Source: CBFDBT01 sp965603115 (lineage in GTDB: Bacteria; Pseudomonadota; Alphaproteobacteria; Sphingomonadales; Kordiimonadaceae). From it: a DNA stretch of 18,763 nucleotides. Positions 14,938-18,763 of this stretch are shown one piece after another (the first letter of the stretch is position 1; each line of letters opens with the position of its first letter). A model generated the notes under the pieces. It did no database searches and was not told the DNA's origin. It saw only the letters and a list, made by a program, of their open reading frames with translations. The stretch is from NCBI GenBank assembly GCA_965603115.1, contig CBFDBT010000033.1, forward strand, positions 1 through 18,763, written 5' to 3'. The position numbers were made by a program, and so were the translations under genes.

Positions 14938-16491
14938 ATGATTAGTTTACAAAGAATTTTCATGCGGTGTGCACGTTTAAATCCAACTGGTGTTGCTACC
15001 ATTTGCGCTGAACGGCAATGGACGTGGCAAGAAAGCGAAAATCGGGTTGCCCGTTTCGCTGCTGGCCTTAATGGTCTTGGTCTAGATGGTGGGGAGCGGG
15101 TTGCTCTACTGGGGCTTAATAGCGACCGATATTTTGAAAGCTTTTTTGCTATTGCTTGGGCGGGCCTTACCATGGTGCCCCTCAATATTCGTTGGGCTAT
15201 TCCTGAAAATATATATGCTTTAGATGATAGTGGTGCGCGGGTTTTGTTGTTTGATGATGCCTTCTTGCCGCAGGTAGAAGCCTTTAGAACAAAAGTTTCC
15301 AGTTTGAATATTTATATATATTTTGGTGATGGCGAGGCACCGGAATGGGCCTTGTCGTATGAAAAACTAATCGGGTCCCATGAGCCTGCGATAGAAACCG
15401 ATCGCTGCGATAATGATACTGTTGGTATTTTCTACACTGGCGGCACAACGGGCTTTCCCAAGGGGGTTGAACATTCCCACAGTGCATTATGGTCCAGCGC
15501 GCTTGGCAGCATGGACGGCGTAAACATTAATCGAAAATCAATTTATCTCCACGCAGCACCCATGTTTCATATTGCTGATTTTGTCGGCTCTTTTATATCA
15601 CTTATCGGCGGGGCAACGCATGCCTTCATTCCCATGTTTGATGCTAGTGCGACAATGAAAGCTATTGCAGATTTCCGCGTTACAAATGTGATGTTGGTGC
15701 CGGCGATGATTAAGATGCTGTTACACCACCCTGATATTGATACAGCTGATATGTCGAGTGTGAAAACTATCAGTTATGGGGCGTCGCCAATGCCATCAGA
15801 GCTCTTGAAGGTTATTCTTAACAAATGGCCGCAAATTGGTTTAACGCAGGCTTATGGCCAAACAGAATTGGCGCCGATGGTTTCAGTTCTATCAGAAGAT
15901 GATCATAGAGCAGGCGGAGAGCGACTTAAGTCGGCAGGGCGCGCGAATTTGGTCTCAGAAGTGCGCATCGTTGACGAGCAAGATAATGACTGTGCGCTTG
16001 GCACAGCAGGCGAGATTATCGTTCGCGGGCCACACACCATGAAGGGCTACTGGAACAAACCCGAAGAAACAGCCCATGCGCTTCGGGATGGTTGGGTTTA
16101 TACCGGTGACGCTGGGTATTTTGACGAGGAAGGCTATATTTTCATTGTTGACCGCGTCAAAGATATGGTGGTGACAGGCGGCGAGAATGTTTTCACCGGC
16201 GAGGTGGAAAATAGCCTGATTTCACACCCTGCGGTGCAGGATGTTGCCGTGATTGGCATTCCGGATGATGAGTGGGGCGAGGCCGTGCACGCGATTGTTA
16301 TTTTGCATGAGGGAGCAGATGTGCGGGCTCAAGAATTGATCGAATATTGTCACACATTAATCGCGGGTTATAAATGCCCTAAAGCCATCACCTACAGGCA
16401 AGAGCCATTGCCGCTCACTGGCGCTGGAAAGGTGCTTAAAACCGAGCTGAGAAAGCCTTTTTGGGAAGGTAAAGAGCGGAGTGTGAATTAG
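14938..16491 (+). CDS. Acyl-CoA ligase (AMP-forming, FadD-like)
   Basis: Adenylate-forming ligase of 517 residues that activates a carboxylic acid with ATP and joins it to CoA. The phosphate-binding loop YTGGTTGFPKG is at 166-176, the A5 region TQAYGQTELAP lies near 302-312, the hinge and A7/A8 region is GWVYTGDAGYFDEEGYIFIVDRVKDMVVTGGENV, and the catalytic lysine is probably Lys498 in LTGAGKVLK. Length and motifs suit medium- or long-chain fatty acyl-CoA synthetases, but O-succinylbenzoate or aromatic-acid ligases cannot be excluded and the acyl specificity is not deducible. GGGGAAGAG upstream serves as the ribosome binding site. It is the last of three closely spaced plus-strand genes, and no clear terminator follows. 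Confidence 0.92.
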   Translation: MISLQRIFMRCARLNPTGVATICAERQWTWQESENRVARFAAGLNGLGLDGGERVALLGLNSDRYFESFFAIAWAGLTMVPLNIRWAIPENIYALDDSGARVLLFDDAFLPQVEAFRTKVSSLNIYIYFGDGEAPEWALSYEKLIGSHEPAIETDRCDNDTVGIFYTGGTTGFPKGVEHSHSALWSSALGSMDGVNINRKSIYLHAAPMFHIADFVGSFISLIGGATHAFIPMFDASATMKAIADFRVTNVMLVPAMIKMLLHHPDIDTADMSSVKTISYGASPMPSELLKVILNKWPQIGLTQAYGQTELAPMVSVLSEDDHRAGGERLKSAGRANLVSEVRIVDEQDNDCALGTAGEIIVRGPHTMKGYWNKPEETAHALRDGWVYTGDAGYFDEEGYIFIVDRVKDMVVTGGENVFTGEVENSLISHPAVQDVAVIGIPDDEWGEAVHAIVILHEGADVRAQELIEYCHTLIAGYKCPKAITYRQEPLPLTGAGKVLKTELRKPFWEGKERSVN

Positions 16492-16529
16492 GTAAGCTAA
16501 TTATCTATACTTTTTCATTATCACCTTCT

Positions 16530-16547
16530 CATCACCAATTTGTGATG
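16530..16547. promoter_or_regulatory. Inverted repeat upstream of bufA
   Basis: CATCAC (16530-16535) and GTGATG (16542-16547) are perfect 6-base arms with a 6-base spacer in the 167-base gap between the ligase gene and bufA. It could be an operator for the buf operon or part of a terminator for the ligase, though no T-run follows. Confidence 0.35.
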
Positions 16548-16568
16548 TGTATATGATTATGCTTTTTC

Positions 16569-16580
16569 AACAATATTGTT
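16569..16580. promoter_or_regulatory. Perfect 12-base palindrome upstream of bufA
   Basis: AACAATATTGTT is a continuous palindrome about 80 bases before the bufA ATG. A TTGTTA (16577-16582) overlapping it could serve as a -35, with the poor TATCGA (16600-16605) 17 bases on, so the palindrome may be an operator over the promoter. Confidence 0.35.
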
Positions 16581-16658
16581 ATTGTGAATGTAGCCCGAAT
16601 ATCGATGGCGAAAACGAATAGAAAAACCAAATAATATCAAAAGTTGAAAGGTAGAATT

Positions 16659-16937
16659 ATGAAATTAACGAAAGCATTAAAACCGGCAGTACTTGCAAGT
16701 GGTGCTGTTGCGATGGCGATGACTATGGTGAGTGTAGGCGCCTCGGCTGGTGACGGAGATAAAGCCAAGAAAAAAGAAAAATGTTATGGCATCGTTGCTA
16801 AAGGCCAAAATGATTGTGCAGCGGCGTCCCATAGCTGTGCTGGTCAGGCAAAAGTGGATGCAGCAGCAGACGAATGGATATATCTGCCAAAGGGTCACTG
16901 CGAACGTATCGTTGGCGGTAAGCTTACTAAAGCCTAA
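16659..16937 (+). CDS. bufA1: Bufferin-type precursor peptide (DUF2282), four cysteines, secreted
   Basis: Precursor of 92 residues in the DUF2282 family. An N-terminal signal peptide (KLTKALKPAVLASGAVAM, ending near ASA at 28-30) exports it. A lysine-rich linker (KAKKKEK) leads to the conserved core KCYGIVAKGQNDCAAASHSC, then a short spacer and LPKGHCERIVGG. Cysteines are at 42, 53, 60 and 81. In the bufferin family some core cysteines are converted to thiooxazole groups by the partner iron oxidase, and the product binds copper in the periplasm; the homologous gig genes were named for gold response. The ATG at 16659 is chosen because AAAGG sits 7 bases upstream; a TTG at 16644 is in frame but lacks a ribosome binding site. 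It is first in the bufABC set, with a 107-base structured gap before bufB. Confidence 0.9.
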   Translation: MKLTKALKPAVLASGAVAMAMTMVSVGASAGDGDKAKKKEKCYGIVAKGQNDCAAASHSCAGQAKVDAAADEWIYLPKGHCERIVGGKLTKA

Positions 16938-16940
16938 GAG

Positions 16941-16964
16941 TGCCCTCATGAAGTACGGGGGGCA
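16941..16964 (+). other. First hairpin in the bufA-bufB gap
   Basis: TGCCCTC (16941-16947) can pair with GGGGGCA (16958-16964), including one G-U pair, as a 7-base stem starting 3 bases after the bufA stop. There is no T-run, so a 3'-end stabilising or processing role is likelier than termination. Confidence 0.4.
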
Positions 16965-16977
16965 GACTGAGAGTATA

Positions 16978-17017
16978 GTTTAATCCTGAGGAGTGTGCAT
17001 ACTGCTCCGGGTTAAAC
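16978..17017 (+). other. Large hairpin in the bufA-bufB gap
   Basis: GTTTAATCCTGAGGAGT (16978-16994) and ACTGCTCCGGGTTAAAC (17001-17017) form a 17-position stem with two mismatches and one G-U pair around a 6-base loop (GTGCAT). It sits between the precursor gene and the enzyme genes. No T-run follows, so it is not a standard intrinsic terminator; partial attenuation or protection of the precursor mRNA would raise the ratio of peptide to enzyme. Confidence 0.55.
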
Positions 17018-17044
17018 GTCATGATAATTATAAAGGACTCTCAA

Positions 17045-17923
17045 ATGTCGCGCTCGGATGTTTTGAATAGTAGTGATGATAATCGCTATCCTGTTGGGAT
17101 AGGATTAAAATCGCAACATTACGGCAATATCCTTGATGACAAGCCCCCTGTATCTTTTTTTGAAATTCATGCTGAAAATTATATGGCTGAAGGCGGTGCA
17201 CATCATCGCTTCCTTGGCGAAATTGCGCAAAATTACCTTTTATCCATCCACGGCGTGGGTCTCTCACTGGGATCAACTGACGGTATTGACAGTGATCATC
17301 TTGAGCGTTTGGCAACCGTTATTGAGCGTTATAAGCCGTGGCTGGTATCCGAGCATCTTGCATGGTCAGTGAGCGGGGGAACCTATTTAAATGACCTGCT
17401 ACCTATTCCCTATACCCAAGAAAGCCTGAGCCTAGTTTCTGATAACGTTATGCGCACACAAGATAGAATTGGGCGGCAGTTGTTGATTGAAAACCCTTCT
17501 AGCTACTTGGCCTTTGAGAGCAGCACTATGGATGAGTTGGGCTTCTTGGTAGCCCTAAGTAAGAAATCCGGTTGTGGTCTTTTGGTCGATGTGAATAACA
17601 TTTATGTATCCGCCAGCAATAATGGTTGGTCAGCCGAAAACTATATTGATAACATTCCGGCCGAGCTAGTGGGAGAAATTCATCTCGCCGGACATAGTGT
17701 TCGTGATGTTGAGGGTACAATCCTTAGAATTGATGACCATGGATCGCCTGTTTGTGATGCGGTCTGGTCGCTTTATAGCAGGCTTATTGCGCGTATAGGC
17801 ATGCGCGCAACGCTGGTTGAATGGGATAATGATATACCAGAGCTTGATGTGTGGGTTGGACAAGCAGCGATGGCAAAAAAAATGGCCAAGGGTGCGGTCG
17901 CCAAGGGACTTGGTAGTGAATAA
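17045..17923 (+). CDS. bufB1: DUF692 multinuclear non-heme iron oxidase (bufferin-modifying)
   Basis: Enzyme of 292 residues in the DUF692/MbnB-like TIM-barrel family, predicted to oxidise cysteines of the BufA peptide using two or three iron ions. Expected metal ligands are in place: His69 (SIHG), Glu103/His104 (SEHLAW), Glu149 (IENPSSYL), Asp182 and Asn184 (VDVNNIYV), His213 and His217 (EIHLAGHS), Asp231/His232 (DDHGSPV) and Glu259 (VEWDND). The conserved start is PVGIGLKSQHYGNIL. The ATG at 17045 has AAAGGA 7 bases upstream and is preferred over the ATG at 17021, which has none. It is followed by its partner bufC with an 8-base overlap. A xylose-isomerase-like enzyme of other function is unlikely given the flanking DUF2282 and DUF2063 genes. 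Confidence 0.93.
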   Translation: MSRSDVLNSSDDNRYPVGIGLKSQHYGNILDDKPPVSFFEIHAENYMAEGGAHHRFLGEIAQNYLLSIHGVGLSLGSTDGIDSDHLERLATVIERYKPWLVSEHLAWSVSGGTYLNDLLPIPYTQESLSLVSDNVMRTQDRIGRQLLIENPSSYLAFESSTMDELGFLVALSKKSGCGLLVDVNNIYVSASNNGWSAENYIDNIPAELVGEIHLAGHSVRDVEGTILRIDDHGSPVCDAVWSLYSRLIARIGMRATLVEWDNDIPELDVWVGQAAMAKKMAKGAVAKGLGSE

Positions 17924-18695
17924 GTTAAAAGCTATCCAGCGGGATATGACCGCCTATGTTCTCGGTGAAAGCCCAGCAGAAAGCTTGCTGTCTTCAATTG
18001 TTGAAACACCGCTAGGTGCGCCAGACCGTTTGCAAATCCATAGAAATACCTACCGCCTTACGCTCAGCAGTGCTTTGGCTGACGTTTATCCTATAGTCCA
18101 AACTTTCGTCGGACGGGAGTGGTTGGAGGCGGCTTTGAAAAAATTTGTTTTAGAGCATCCTCCACAATCAGCCTGCTTGGCAGACTATGGTGGTAAGTTT
18201 GCTGATTTTTTAGACAGCTTTGAGCCCGCTGCATCGATCGCTTATATAGGGGATGTTGCTCGCCTAGAGTGGGCAATACACGTATGTCAAAATGGGCGAG
18301 ATGAAAAATTTCTATCGGGCCGTGATTGGGTGGATTTTGTTGGGCCTGATGTTAGCGGGAAAACATTAAGGCTGGTAAAGGCACATCAATTTATCACCAG
18401 TCAGTATCCATTGCTAGATTTGTGGAACGTCGGCAATGGCGCGGAGGATGTTGGAGAGATCGATATTGAAAGTGGCGGAGTGAAGCTGTTGGTCGTTCGT
18501 CCAGATACAGAAGTTTTAATTGTTCCGCTAGAATTGAATGAATACACATTCGTAAGTCTTCTCAATAGGGGAGACACTATACTTGCAGCGGCCCAAGCCG
18601 TTGATTGGGCTCGCGAAGGGTCGCCATTAATGGAGTGTATAACGCGCTTTGCGTCCAGCGGGTTTTTTAGTGCAGAAGATGTTTCTGACGATTAG
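17916..18695 (+). CDS. bufC1: DUF2063 partner protein of the bufferin oxidase
   Basis: Protein of 259 residues in the DUF2063 family, the usual partner of DUF692 oxidases, thought to present the precursor peptide to the enzyme. The conserved N-terminal helical segment is GAPDRLQIHRNTYRLTLSSA with LADVYPIVQTFVG (about residues 37-69), followed by a less conserved C-terminal RiPP-recognition-like half. The start is a GTG at 17916, within the end of bufB: AAGGGA lies exactly 7 bases upstream and the protein then begins MNKLKAIQRDM, as in relatives. The frame is open upstream to an ATG at 17817, but that would place 33 extra, family-unlike residues inside bufB. The 8-base overlap implies translational coupling. 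A DoxX-type gene (bufD/gigD), often next, is not in the window. Confidence 0.9.
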   Translation: MNKLKAIQRDMTAYVLGESPAESLLSSIVETPLGAPDRLQIHRNTYRLTLSSALADVYPIVQTFVGREWLEAALKKFVLEHPPQSACLADYGGKFADFLDSFEPAASIAYIGDVARLEWAIHVCQNGRDEKFLSGRDWVDFVGPDVSGKTLRLVKAHQFITSQYPLLDLWNVGNGAEDVGEIDIESGGVKLLVVRPDTEVLIVPLELNEYTFVSLLNRGDTILAAAQAVDWAREGSPLMECITRFASSGFFSAEDVSDD

Positions 18696-18705
18696 CTAGT
18701 TGCTT

Positions 18706-18736
18706 AAATTTAATTATTTAAATAAAAATTTAATTA
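18706..18736. repeat. AT-rich direct repeat after bufC
   Basis: AAATTTAATTA occurs at 18706-18716 and again at 18726-18736, exactly 20 bases apart, in the 68 bases after bufC. The spacing of about two helical turns could suit a regulator upstream of the next gene, or the sequence may simply be AT-rich. Confidence 0.3.
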
Positions 18737-18763
18737 AATAGAGCATTTATTAACTATTTAGTT

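Noticed and set aside
16644..16658. TTG start five codons upstream for the bufferin precursor
   Set aside because: The AAAGG ribosome binding site falls inside that extension and is ideally spaced for the ATG at 16659.
1..18763. Mobile element, prophage or CRISPR
   Set aside because: No transposase, integrase, phage gene, terminal inverted repeats or regularly spaced repeats were seen.

Overview
This 18.8 kb window looks like a chromosomal segment of a Gram-negative proteobacterium, most likely a marine or environmental alphaproteobacterium of moderate to low GC. That guess rests on gene content: a leucine-catabolism (liu) operon, a LysR regulator, a medium-form threonine ammonia-lyase with an ACT domain, release factor 3, and a DUF2282/DUF692/DUF2063 cluster. 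No rRNA, tRNA, insertion sequence, integrase or CRISPR array was seen, and nothing in the window fixes the taxonomy.

Layout. Bases 1-29 hold the first codons of a minus-strand gene that runs off the left edge. Bases 130-5774 are a minus-strand leucine-catabolism operon, transcribed in the order methylcrotonyl-CoA carboxylase carboxyltransferase subunit (liuB), methylglutaconyl-CoA hydratase (liuC), methylcrotonyl-CoA carboxylase biotin subunit (liuD) and isovaleryl-CoA dehydrogenase (liuA). liuC and liuD are joined by an ATGA overlap. A divergent LysR regulator (5867-6751) faces the operon across a 92-base gap that carries three ATAAC/GTTAT half-sites. Together the four enzymes turn isovaleryl-CoA into HMG-CoA. 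The HMG-CoA lyase that usually completes the set is not in the window.

Bases 6822-7993 carry the most notable system: a stand-alone SAM-dependent methylase of the borosin (OphMA/SonM) type, followed by a 69-residue peptide with a helical binding domain and a short hydrophobic C-terminal tail (GLIIHSPS). This is a split borosin, a ribosomal peptide whose backbone amides are predicted to be N-methylated in trans. Directly downstream is an exported-domain TPR sensor histidine kinase (8181-10226) with no partner response regulator in view.

Bases 10240-11466 (minus) encode threonine ammonia-lyase, divergent from release factor 3 (11709-13298). A plus-strand group follows: a VOC-fold protein, a membrane-anchored strictosidine-synthase/APMAP-like beta-propeller, and an acyl-CoA ligase (13411-16491), which together suggest an uncharacterised acid or lactone pathway.

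Bases 16659-18695 are a second ribosomal-peptide locus of the bufferin type (bufABC, also called gig): a signal-peptide-bearing four-cysteine DUF2282 precursor, a DUF692 multinuclear iron oxidase, and its DUF2063 partner. Large hairpins separate the precursor gene from the enzyme genes, which fits differential expression of precursor and enzymes. Bufferins are linked to copper handling in the periplasm.
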